Source: Anoxybacillus sp. J5B_2022
GTDB lineage: Bacteria > Bacillota > Bacilli > Bacillales > Anoxybacillaceae
DNA length: 63,516 bases
NCBI RefSeq assembly: GCF_026847645.1
Contig: NZ_JAPSMC010000012.1
Coordinates: 1-63,516, forward strand
Direction: 5' to 3'
A program made the translations under genes and the position numbers. The stretch's first letter is position 1, and each line of letters begins with the position of its first letter. Shown piece by piece: positions 51,052 through 59,035 of the stretch. The notes under the pieces were generated by a model. That model worked only from the letters and a program-made list of their open reading frames with translations, searched no databases and was not told the origin of the DNA.

Positions 51052-52446
51052 TTAAATGAGCCCTAACCATTGTGCGATATGAGCCGTTGTAAAGGTGACG
51101 GCAATCGCAATACCGGTTGGAAGTGCGAACGCCACAAACGTCCATTTTTTGCTTTTCGTTTCTTTATAAATATTGATGAGTGTTGTCCCGCACGGATAGT
51201 GAAGCAACGAAAACAGCATCATATTTAACGCCGTCAGCCATGTCCAGCCGTGGTCGAGGAAAATTTGTTTCAGAGAATGAAGCCCATCAACTTCGGTTAA
51301 CGCTCCTGTCGATAAATACCCCATCAATAAAATCGGAAGCACAATTTCATTGGCAGGGAGCCCTAAAATGAACGCCATCAAAATGTAGCCGTCGAGTCCT
51401 AACTGGCGGGCAAACGGATCAAGCAAATGGGCGACATGAGCAAGGACTGTTGTATCACCGATATGAATGTTAGCTAACACCCATGTCAACACGCCAGCTG
51501 GAGCAGCGACTGTTACAGCCCGCTTTAAGACGTAAATGGATTTATCCAATGTGGAGCGAACAATCGTATCCCATATTTTTGGCCGCCGGTATGGCGGAAG
51601 TTCGAGCGTATAATGGGTCGGCATGCCGCGTAACGCGGTTTTGGATAACACCCAGGAAACGGTGAGGGTGACGACGATTCCAAATACGACCATCGCGACG
51701 ACCACACTTGCTGTCATCAACGTCTTCCAGCCACCTGTATAGCCAGCTGCCATAAATAATGAAGCAAGCAAAATTAACGTCGGCCATCTGCCGTTGCAAG
51801 GGACAAAGTTGTTCGTTAAAATGGCCAGCATTCGTTCACGTGGCGACTCGATAATTCTTGTGGACATGATCGCCGCAGCGTTGCAGCCGAACCCCATCGC
51901 CATCGTCAGCGACTGCTTTCCGTGCGCTCCTGACTTTTTAAATAACCGGTCCATGTTAAAAGCAACGCGTGGAAGATATCCGTAGTTTTCGAGCAAAGCA
52001 AAAATCGGGAAGAAAATCGCCATCGGCGGCAACATGACGCTCACGACCCACGTTGTGCCACGGTACAATCCTAGCACGAGAATTCCGTGCAGCCACTCTG
52101 GGGCATGCATTTTCTCAAAAGCAAGCGTTATATATCCTTCAAACCATCCGAAAAATTCAGCGAGCAGCGAAGAAGGAACGTTTGCGCCAGCGATTGTGAT
52201 ATAAATAACGACGGCAAGCATGGCGAGCATAATAGGGAATCCCCAGATTTTTGAAGTAAAAATACGATCGAGCTTTTCGGTTTCATGCAGCTTTTCACGT
52301 TTTGTGTACGTAATAGTTTCTTTGCAAATGTCTCTTGATGTTTGGAAAATAGCGGAAACAATTTGTTCCCTTGTATCGCCGTCCGATAAACTTTTCGCAT
52401 AATCCATCAATTCATCAAATGGATTTGGCGGAACAGTGGCACGCAT
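51052..52446 (-). CDS. feoB: FeoB membrane (transport) domain as a separate ORF
   Basis: A 464-residue membrane protein equivalent to the C-terminal two thirds of FeoB, with two Gate (nucleoside-recognition) domains. Motifs: PPMAIFFPIFALLENYGYLPRVAFNMDRLFKKSGAHGKQ, MGFGCNAAAIMSTRI, and GLPANEIVLPILLMGYL. It starts at ATG 52446 inside the end of the G-domain ORF, in another frame, with AAGGGGGTG seven bases upstream. Either FeoB is naturally made as two chains here or a one-base change in the GGGGG run split it. Its end abuts the terminator. Confidence 0.8.
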   Translation of the reverse strand: MRATVPPNPFDELMDYAKSLSDGDTREQIVSAIFQTSRDICKETITYTKREKLHETEKLDRIFTSKIWGFPIMLAMLAVVIYITIAGANVPSSLLAEFFGWFEGYITLAFEKMHAPEWLHGILVLGLYRGTTWVVSVMLPPMAIFFPIFALLENYGYLPRVAFNMDRLFKKSGAHGKQSLTMAMGFGCNAAAIMSTRIIESPRERMLAILTNNFVPCNGRWPTLILLASLFMAAGYTGGWKTLMTASVVVAMVVFGIVVTLTVSWVLSKTALRGMPTHYTLELPPYRRPKIWDTIVRSTLDKSIYVLKRAVTVAAPAGVLTWVLANIHIGDTTVLAHVAHLLDPFARQLGLDGYILMAFILGLPANEIVLPILLMGYLSTGALTEVDGLHSLKQIFLDHGWTWLTALNMMLFSLLHYPCGTTLINIYKETKSKKWTFVAFALPTGIAIAVTFTTAHIAQWLGLI

Positions 52447-53149
52447 AGTTCGGCACCCCCTTTAACAAATGATGCGGCTGATGCTGCAAGGCGTGAAGCA
52501 ATGACGTATCTCCGTCTAATAAACGAAGCGCAACCCAGCGCGCCGGATATTCCTCCCCGACAATTTCTTTAACAAGCGGGAGAAGTTTGGTGATCTTTTC
52601 TTCGATCGCGCGACTGTATGAAACAACGATCGGTTTTGTTTTGATTTCCCCGTGAACCATCCGGACGATTGTTTCGAGCAATTCCTCGATGCCTTCTTTA
52701 TTACGCGCCGCAAGCGGTACAACCGGAACGCCTAGTTTTTTGGAAAGTTTAGCGATATCAATGACAATTCCTTTCTTTTTCGCTTCGTCCATTAAGTTGA
52801 GGCAGACGATGACACGGTCGGTCATTTCTAATACTTGCAACGCTAAATTCAAATTTCGCTCCAGCGCCGTTGCATCCAACACGACGAGCGTAACATCAGG
52901 CTTGGCAAAAATGATAAAATCCCGCGCCACTTCTTCGTCCACGGAGTTAGAGTATAACGAATACGTTCCGGGAAGATCGATGATTCGATATTGTTCATCT
53001 TTATAGGTGAAAAAGCCTTCGGCGTGAACGACCGTTTTCCCCGGCCAGTTTCCTGTATGTTGCCGCAAGCCCGTTAACACGTTAAATAACGTACTTTTTC
53101 CTGTATTTGGATTTCCTGCGAGTGCAATCGTATATTCACGATTATTCAT
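52415..53149 (-). CDS. feoB: FeoB GTPase domain as a separate ORF
   Basis: A 244-residue N-terminal G domain of the ferrous iron transporter: G1 AGNPNTGKSTLFN, G3 IIDLPGTYSL, G4 NLMDEAKKKG, followed by the helical GDI-like region. Full FeoB is about 650-700 residues in one chain. Here the frame stops after HHLLKGV, and the membrane part continues 32 bp earlier in another frame. All GTPase motifs are intact, so the domain should fold. It overlaps feoA by eight bases. Confidence 0.85.
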   Translation of the reverse strand: MNNREYTIALAGNPNTGKSTLFNVLTGLRQHTGNWPGKTVVHAEGFFTYKDEQYRIIDLPGTYSLYSNSVDEEVARDFIIFAKPDVTLVVLDATALERNLNLALQVLEMTDRVIVCLNLMDEAKKKGIVIDIAKLSKKLGVPVVPLAARNKEGIEELLETIVRMVHGEIKTKPIVVSYSRAIEEKITKLLPLVKEIVGEEYPARWVALRLLDGDTSLLHALQHQPHHLLKGVPNYACHCSAKSI

Positions 53150-53393
53150 TGCCGATCCTCTCCCCGTAAATATTAGAACTTTCTTCCTTTCTTAAAGCAA
53201 TGGTCGTATGGCTGACACGATAAGCCGTTGGGTCACCTAACGGACTTTTTTGCAAGACTGTTACTTCACAGCCGGGCACAAACCCTAAATCAAGCAGTCT
53301 CCGCTTCATTGTTCCTTCTATATTAATCTTTGTGATACGAAAACGTTCTCCTGGTTGAGCATCACATAAACGTTCGAGTTTTGCTTGAGTCAT
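53142..53393 (-). CDS. feoA: Ferrous iron transport protein A
   Basis: An 83-residue SH3-like FeoA (DAQPGERFRITKI, RRLLDLGFVPGCEVTVLQKSPLGDP, TTIALRKEES). It assists FeoB-mediated Fe(II) uptake. ATG 53393 follows ACAGGAGGGAAACTGTT. It is first in the feoA-feoB operon on the minus strand. Confidence 0.9.
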   Translation of the reverse strand: MTQAKLERLCDAQPGERFRITKINIEGTMKRRLLDLGFVPGCEVTVLQKSPLGDPTAYRVSHTTIALRKEESSNIYGERIGNE

Positions 53394-53461
53394 AACAGTT
53401 TCCCTCCTGTTAACAATTTGTACAGAGGTTATAATTTTTCCCTAAACCAACTTTTAATCTT

Positions 53462-53490
53462 ATCTTATTCAGCGAATGTCATTTTGTCAA
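53462..53490 (-). promoter_or_regulatory. feo operon promoter
   Basis: On the minus strand TTGACA (53485-53490), 17-bp spacer, TAAGAT (53462-53467). I found no convincing Fur box (TGATAAT repeats) around it. Confidence 0.6.
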
Positions 53491-53611
53491 CGATTTTGCT
53501 TGTTTTTTGGCGAAAAGAGCATATTCCTTGTACGAAAAAAAGATGTTATGATAAAAATAGTTCGAATTTTTTGTAGTTTTTTAGAAGCGAAGGGGAAAGG
53601 TGGAGGAAAGA

Positions 53612-55597
53612 ATGAAAGCGGTTACGGATGGGGGAATTTTATGGACACCAACGAAGGAGCAAATGGAGCACTCGAGCATTCAACGGTATATGAATTGGCT
53701 AAAAGAAAAAAAGGGGCTTGGGTTTGCGTCGCACGCAGCGCTATGGACATGGTCTGTTGAAGAACTGGAGTCATTTTGGGAAACGGTGTGGGAATATGGT
53801 GATGTAAAGTCGTCCGCTCCGTATACGTGTGTGCTTGAGGAGCGAAAAATGCCGCGGGCAAACTGGTTTCCGGGGGCACGGTTAAACTATGCAGAACATA
53901 TTTTTCGCAACATGCAGGAGAAGCCAGCGCTTTTGTTCCGTTCCGAGCGCGTTTCGCTGCGTGAAGTGACGTGGGCAGAGTTAAAACAACAAACGGCGGC
54001 GGTCGCTTCGGCACTGAAAAAACTTGGCGTGAAACAAGGCGATCGTGTCGTCGCTTACATGCCAAACATTCCGGAAACGGTCGTAGCGTTTTTGGCGTGT
54101 GCGAGCATCGGGGCAATTTGGTCAAGCTGCTCTCCGGATTTTGGCGCCAACAGCGTCATCGATCGCTTCCAACAAATTGAGCCGACGATTTTGTTTGCGG
54201 TTGACGGTTGTCAATATAACGGAAAAACGTTTGATAAAGTGCCTGTTGTCAAAGAGTTGCAAGAAAAGCTTCCATCGTTAAACAAGACGATTGTCGTTCC
54301 GTATTTGCGTGACGATGTAAGTGCGTGGGACGATTCTGTTTTATTATGGACGGACATTTTGCAAGCAGAAGGCGAACTTGTGTATGAACAAGTGCCGTTT
54401 GATCATCCGCTATGGATTTTATATTCATCGGGAACGACCGGATTGCCAAAGCCGATCGTGCAAGGGCATGGCGGTATTTTATTAGAGCATTTAAAAATTT
54501 TATCGATTGAATGCAATATTACACATGATAGCACGTTTTTCTGGTTTACGACGACCGGATGGATGATGTGGAACTTTTTAATCGGCGGACTGTTAGTCGG
54601 GGCAACAGTCGTGCTTTACGACGGCAGTCCGACGTTTCCGGATGCGAACGTATTATGGGAGCTCGCGGAAGCAACGAACATGACGCATTTCGGCACAAGC
54701 GCGGCGTTTATTAACGTTTGTATGAAACAAGGGATTCAGCCGAAAGACAAGTACGACCTTTCTCGTTTGGAAGCCGTTCTTTCGACAGGGTCGCCGCTGA
54801 CGACGGAGGGGTTTGTTTGGGTGTATGAGCACGTGAAAGAAGACGTTTGGCTCGTATCGTGCAGCGGCGGGACAGATGTGTGCACCGCGTTTGTCGGCGG
54901 ATCTCCGCTGTTGCCTGTTCGTGCCGGCATGCTGCAATGCCGCTCGCTTGGGGCAAACGTGCAAGCGTTTGATGAAAATGGAAATTCGCTCATTAACGAA
55001 GTCGGGGAGTTAGTCATTACAGCGCCGATGCCGTCCATGCCGCTCTTTTTCTGGAATGACGAAAACGATCGCCGCTATAAAGAAAGCTATTTTGATACGT
55101 ATCCAGGCGTGTGGAAACATGGGGATTGGATTAAAATTGATGACCAAGGAAGCTGCGTCATTTACGGTCGTTCGGATTCGACGATTAACCGCGCGGGCGT
55201 CCGTATGGGCACAAGCGAAATTTACCGAGCAGTCGAAACGGTGGATGGCATTCTAGATAGTTTAATCATTGACTTAGAAGTGATGGGGCGGCAATCGTTT
55301 ATGCCGTTGTTCGTTGTTTTGCAGCCGGGCGCCTCTCTTGATGACGACTTGAAAAAACGGATTAAAGAAGCGATTAAAACAAAAGTGTCGCCGCGCTTTA
55401 TTCCAGACGACATTTATCAAGTCGAACAAATTCCAAAAACGTTAAACGGAAAGAAAATGGAAATCCCAATTCGGAAAATTTTATTAGGCTTCCCGCTCGA
55501 AAAAGCGGTGAACGTTGGCTCGATGGCGAACCCTGAATCGCTTTCCTTCTTTATTGAGCTGGCGAAACAATGGGAACATCGCATCTCGAACGTATAA
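53612..55597 (+). CDS. Acetoacetyl-CoA synthetase
   Basis: A 661-residue ANL-superfamily ligase activating acetoacetate with ATP and CoA. The N-terminal block SFWETVWEY...APYTCVLEERKMPRANWFPGARLNYAEHIFRN is typical of acetoacetate-CoA ligases. The AMP-binding motif is LYSSGTTGLPKP, then FFWFTTTGWMMWNFL and a C-terminal lysine in KTLNGKKMEIPIRKI. ATG 53612 has GGTGGAGGAAAGA upstream (GTG 53600 overlaps the ribosome site). It sits before an SDR gene and a hairpin. Confidence 0.9.
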   Translation: MKAVTDGGILWTPTKEQMEHSSIQRYMNWLKEKKGLGFASHAALWTWSVEELESFWETVWEYGDVKSSAPYTCVLEERKMPRANWFPGARLNYAEHIFRNMQEKPALLFRSERVSLREVTWAELKQQTAAVASALKKLGVKQGDRVVAYMPNIPETVVAFLACASIGAIWSSCSPDFGANSVIDRFQQIEPTILFAVDGCQYNGKTFDKVPVVKELQEKLPSLNKTIVVPYLRDDVSAWDDSVLLWTDILQAEGELVYEQVPFDHPLWILYSSGTTGLPKPIVQGHGGILLEHLKILSIECNITHDSTFFWFTTTGWMMWNFLIGGLLVGATVVLYDGSPTFPDANVLWELAEATNMTHFGTSAAFINVCMKQGIQPKDKYDLSRLEAVLSTGSPLTTEGFVWVYEHVKEDVWLVSCSGGTDVCTAFVGGSPLLPVRAGMLQCRSLGANVQAFDENGNSLINEVGELVITAPMPSMPLFFWNDENDRRYKESYFDTYPGVWKHGDWIKIDDQGSCVIYGRSDSTINRAGVRMGTSEIYRAVETVDGILDSLIIDLEVMGRQSFMPLFVVLQPGASLDDDLKKRIKEAIKTKVSPRFIPDDIYQVEQIPKTLNGKKMEIPIRKILLGFPLEKAVNVGSMANPESLSFFIELAKQWEHRISNV

Positions 55598-55604
55598 ATG
55601 CGCG

Positions 55605-55630
55605 AGGTTGTTGCCGTTTGGCAACAACCT
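55605..55630 (+). terminator. Hairpin after the acetoacetyl-CoA synthetase gene
   Basis: AGGTTGTTGCC / GGCAACAACCT, 11-bp perfect stem with a GTTT loop; only a short T tract follows, so termination may be partial. Confidence 0.6.
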
Positions 55631-55670
55631 TGATGTATGATGTACAATAAAGTGGAAGGAGGGAGGAAAG

Positions 55671-56411
55671 TTGTATCAGGGAAAAGTTGTTGTTATTACA
55701 GGGGCAGCTGGGGGAATCGGCCGAGCGTTAGCGAAAGCGTATGCCGAACAAGGAGCGACCATTATCGTAACGGATAAAACGGATGAAGCGCAGCTTGTTG
55801 CTAAACGGCTGCAAACAGAAGGGTATGATGTGCATTCGTACATATGTGATTTAACTGTACCAACGGAGATTGAGAACATGTTTCGAGAAATTGACAACAT
55901 GTTTAGAAGAGTCGATGTGCTCATTAATAACGCTGGATTTGGCATTTTTGTGTCGCCTTATGACTTGACGGTCGAACAATGGGATGACGTCATCAACACG
56001 AATTTGCGCGGCGCGTTTCTTTGCGCAAGAGAAGCGGCGAAAATCATGAAAACGCACGGTGGCGGAGCGATTGTCAATATTGCATCGACGCGCGCGTTGA
56101 TGTCGGAACCAAACTCCGAAGCGTATGCTGCTTCTAAAGGTGGAATGTTGGCGCTCACCCATGCGCTAGCGATGTCGTTTAGTGCTGACCGCATTCGCGT
56201 AAACGCGATTTGTCCAGGCTGGATTGAAACGAAAGCATATGAAACGCTTCGGCCAAAAGACCATGCCCAGCATCCCGCAGGACGCGTTGGCAAACCAGAA
56301 GATGTGGCGCGCGCCTGCCTTTATTTCACCGATCCGAACAACGATTTTGTCACCGGCACTCATCTTGTCGTCGACGGCGGCATGACAAGAAAAATGATTT
56401 ACGAAGAATAA
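55671..56411 (+). CDS. SDR family oxidoreductase
   Basis: A 246-residue short-chain dehydrogenase. Cofactor loop VITGAAGGIGRALA, NNAGFG, catalytic Ser in NIASTRAL, Tyr/Lys in YAASKGGMLAL, and C-terminal GTHLVVDGGMTRKM. The aspartate in VTDKTDEA suggests preference for NAD(H). 3-hydroxyacyl or 3-hydroxybutyrate substrates are possible given the neighbour, but unproven. TTG 55671 follows GGAAGGAGGGAGGAAAG. Confidence 0.85.
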   Translation: MYQGKVVVITGAAGGIGRALAKAYAEQGATIIVTDKTDEAQLVAKRLQTEGYDVHSYICDLTVPTEIENMFREIDNMFRRVDVLINNAGFGIFVSPYDLTVEQWDDVINTNLRGAFLCAREAAKIMKTHGGGAIVNIASTRALMSEPNSEAYAASKGGMLALTHALAMSFSADRIRVNAICPGWIETKAYETLRPKDHAQHPAGRVGKPEDVARACLYFTDPNNDFVTGTHLVVDGGMTRKMIYEE

Positions 56412-56434
56412 GAGGCGGCGTGCGCCTCTTTTTC
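56411..56434. terminator. Terminator between SDR and Uma2 genes
   Basis: AGAGGC / GCCTCT stem with loop GGCGTGC followed by TTTTTC. Confidence 0.75.
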
Positions 56435-56984
56435 ATTGCGAGAGAAAAATATTGTCTGAATGAATGGAAAAATGACCAAATAGCTGAACAGGAATAGTGT
56501 CTTCCTTAAAATACGTACCGTAAAGTTGAAACGCTCCGTCTTTTAACACATGCACTTCCACATACTCATGAATCGGATCGACAATCCAATATTGCCGCAC
56601 TCCTGCTTGTTCGTAACGTTTATATTTAATTAAACGATCTTTTTTAGCGGTAGACGGTGATAGAACTTCGACAATGACATCAGGTGCCCCGATAATGCGT
56701 TCGTCGCTAATTTTGTTTGGATCACAGACGATCACAATGTCTGGCTGAACCCATTCGTCATTAGAAAAGCAAACATCAATTGGGGAAACGAACACGCGGC
56801 ATGTTTTCCCGCGTAAATGCATCACAAATTCCGCGCTGAGTAACGTGACGACTTGTTGATGTTTCGGAGTGAGAGCCGGTGCCATATTGTAAAGCTGCCC
56901 ATCAATCATTTCGTAACGATCGGAGTCGCTAAGTTGCAAATACTCTGTATACGTAAACGGTTTCCGTTCTTGCGGAAAAGCCAT
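56433..56984 (-). CDS. Uma2-family (DUF820) putative endonuclease
   Basis: A 183-residue PD-(D/E)XK-fold protein. It has FTYTEYLQLSDSDRYEMIDGQLYNMAPA, the catalytic-type PDIVIVCD and DVIVEVLSPSTAKKDRLIKYKRYEQAGVRQYWIVDP. These proteins are common in thermophilic and cyanobacterial genomes; their target is unknown. It is a lone gene, convergent with the SDR gene. Confidence 0.85.
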   Translation of the reverse strand: MAFPQERKPFTYTEYLQLSDSDRYEMIDGQLYNMAPALTPKHQQVVTLLSAEFVMHLRGKTCRVFVSPIDVCFSNDEWVQPDIVIVCDPNKISDERIIGAPDVIVEVLSPSTAKKDRLIKYKRYEQAGVRQYWIVDPIHEYVEVHVLKDGAFQLYGTYFKEDTIPVQLFGHFSIHSDNIFLSQ

Positions 56985-57056
56985 ATCGTCATCCTACCTT
57001 TCCGAACATTGTTTTTACCATTAAATGTATTTCCAACATGAAAAAACCCTTTTTCA

Positions 57057-57085
57057 TTGACTTTTACGTAAACGTAAATTAAAAT
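57057..57085 (+). promoter_or_regulatory. Promoter of the LiuR-like operon
   Basis: TTGACT (57057-57062), 17-bp spacer, TAAAAT (57080-57085). The whole spacer is occupied by the palindrome at 57063-57078. Confidence 0.65.
57063..57078. promoter_or_regulatory. LiuR-type operator
   Basis: The perfect 16-bp palindrome TTTACGTAAACGTAAA fills the -35/-10 spacer. It has the form of the LiuR operator known from branched-chain amino acid and fatty acid catabolism in other bacteria. It should bind the MerR-family protein encoded just downstream, giving autoregulation. Confidence 0.75.
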
Positions 57086-57122
57086 AAAATTCAGAAAATT
57101 AAAAACAACAAAGGTGAACACG

Positions 57123-57509
57123 ATGAACTATTATACGATCTCCCAACTTGCTGAGCAGTTTGACATTAGCACACGAACGATTCGCTATTACGAAGAGCGC
57201 GGGCTGATTTCACCGATCCGCACCGAGTCTGGCCAGCGGTTGTATACGAAAAAAGACCGAGCCGTCTTAAAGCTCATTTTGCGCGGCAAACGGTTCGGTT
57301 TTTCATTGGAAGAAATTCATGAAATGATTAGCTTGTTTGACAAAGACCGCACCGGAAGAAAACAGCTTGAAAAAACGATCAAATACGGCGAACAAAAGCT
57401 AAAGGAGGTGACGGAGCGGATTGACGATTTGCTGCAGCTGAAACATGAAATGGAAACGATTTTACAAGATTTTAAAACGAGATTGCGAGAAATGGAGGAT
57501 AGCGAATGA
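57123..57509 (+). CDS. MerR-family regulator, LiuR-like
   Basis: A 128-residue MerR protein: winged helix YTISQLAEQFDISTRTIRYYEERGLI at the N-terminus, then SGQRLYTKKDRAVLKLILRGKRFGFSLEEIHEMI, and a C-terminal coiled coil. No cysteine cluster for metal sensing. The neighbours are an acyl-CoA ligase and an acyl-CoA dehydrogenase, and the operator is LiuR-like, so the ligand is probably an acyl-CoA or related acid. ATG 57123 follows AAAGGTGAACACG; it overlaps the ligase gene by four bases (ATGA). Confidence 0.82.
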   Translation: MNYYTISQLAEQFDISTRTIRYYEERGLISPIRTESGQRLYTKKDRAVLKLILRGKRFGFSLEEIHEMISLFDKDRTGRKQLEKTIKYGEQKLKEVTERIDDLLQLKHEMETILQDFKTRLREMEDSE

Positions 57510-59035
57510 ACATTTCTGAACTGTTGGCGCGAAACGGGCGCAAATTTCCGGAAAAAACCGCGATCATCGATGGAGACACGATTCTTTCGTACAAGCAAGT
57601 CGATGAGACGGTCAACCGCCTCGCTTCGTCGCTTCAAAGGCTCGGGTTGAAGCGAGGAGATAAAGTCGTTTTATATATGCTGAATACAAAGGAATTCGTG
57701 TATGCCTACTTCGCGGTTTTACGCCTCGGTGCGATCGTTGTACCGGTCAATGCGCGGCTAACTGCTCAAGAAGTGCAATATATTATCGACCATAGCGAAG
57801 CAAAAGCCGTCATCGCGCACGATTGGATTTATCGTGAACTCGCATCGCTTGTGGATGACGTCAATGTGATTTGGATCAAAACAAGCGAAGCAACAGACGG
57901 TTGGCGCTCGTTGTCTCAGCTTGTTGCAAACGGTGCTACTGATCCAATCGTTTGCCCGCTGAAAGAAGATGACGAAGCGACGATTTTATACACGTCAGGA
58001 ACGACAGGCCGCCCGAAAGGTGTCTTGTTCACGTACCGAAATATTTTATCAGTTGCCATTATGATGGCGCTTGAAACGAAAATGGATAAACATAGTCGCC
58101 TATTGCATATGATGCCGCTGAGCCACTCCGCGCCGCTTCATTTATTTTTCATCGGCGGCATGTACGTCGGGGCCACCCATGTGTTATCATCAACGTTTTC
58201 CCCAGAAGCGTTGTTAGAACTTGTCACAAAACATCAAATTACCCACTTTTTCGGAGCACCAGTCGTTTATTTACTTACAGCAAAACACCCACGCCTTCAC
58301 GAATACGATTTATCGTCTGTCCAATATTGGACGTATGGCGGAGCACCGTTATCGGCAAATGAAGTGCAATTTGTCGCCAAACAGTTTCGCACCAATCGAC
58401 TCATGTGTTTATACGGATTAACGGAAGCCGGTCCGAACGGGACGTATTTATCGCCGGAAGAACATGCGACAAAGGCAGGGAGCGTGGGAAAAGATGCTGC
58501 CCTTCATTGCGAAGTAAAAATTGTCGATGAACAAGGACAAGAAGTTTCGCCAGGAGAAGTCGGTGAAGTCATATTGGCTGGAGAGGGCATAATGAAAGGT
58601 TACTATAAAGACGAAGAAAAAACAGCTGAAACGATCAAAAACGGCTGGCTATATACAGGCGATTTAGCACGTCGTGACGAAGATGGCTACATTTGGATCG
58701 TCGATCGGAAAAAAGATATGATCATCTCTGGCGGGGTGAACGTTTACCCAAAAGAAGTGGAAGATGCGCTAAAGTTGCACCCGGCGATTGTTGATGTGGC
58801 AGTTGTTGGTGTGCCGCATCGAGAATGGGGCGAAACGGTGAAAGCGTTTGTTGTAACAAAAGAGCCGATCGAGCAGCTTGCGGAAGAATGTAAACGTTTT
58901 CTTTCCGATAAACTCGCAGACTATAAAATTCCACGGCTATACGAAGCAATTAGTGAGCTGCCACGCAACGCGACAGGAAAAATATTAAAACAAGTGTTGA
59001 GGGGGATGCATGGTGAAACGGCTGCGGGAAGTTGA
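57506..59035 (+). CDS. Long-chain/medium-chain acyl-CoA ligase
   Basis: A 509-residue AMP-forming ligase: TILYTSGTTGRPKGVLFTYRN, FGAPVVYLLTAKHP, YGLTEAGPNG, LYTGDLARRDEDGYIWIVDRKKDMIISGGVNVYPKEVE and the C-terminal lysine in PRNATGKILKQ. The substrate class (fatty or branched acid) is inferred from the following acyl-CoA dehydrogenase. Translation is coupled at both ends; it overlaps the dehydrogenase gene by 26 bp. Confidence 0.88.
   Translation: MNISELLARNGRKFPEKTAIIDGDTILSYKQVDETVNRLASSLQRLGLKRGDKVVLYMLNTKEFVYAYFAVLRLGAIVVPVNARLTAQEVQYIIDHSEAKAVIAHDWIYRELASLVDDVNVIWIKTSEATDGWRSLSQLVANGATDPIVCPLKEDDEATILYTSGTTGRPKGVLFTYRNILSVAIMMALETKMDKHSRLLHMMPLSHSAPLHLFFIGGMYVGATHVLSSTFSPEALLELVTKHQITHFFGAPVVYLLTAKHPRLHEYDLSSVQYWTYGGAPLSANEVQFVAKQFRTNRLMCLYGLTEAGPNGTYLSPEEHATKAGSVGKDAALHCEVKIVDEQGQEVSPGEVGEVILAGEGIMKGYYKDEEKTAETIKNGWLYTGDLARRDEDGYIWIVDRKKDMIISGGVNVYPKEVEDALKLHPAIVDVAVVGVPHREWGETVKAFVVTKEPIEQLAEECKRFLSDKLADYKIPRLYEAISELPRNATGKILKQVLRGMHGETAAGS

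Noticed and set aside
53400-53500. Fur box at the feo promoter
   Set aside because: No recognisable TGATAAT-type inverted repeats; only the promoter hexamers are convincing.
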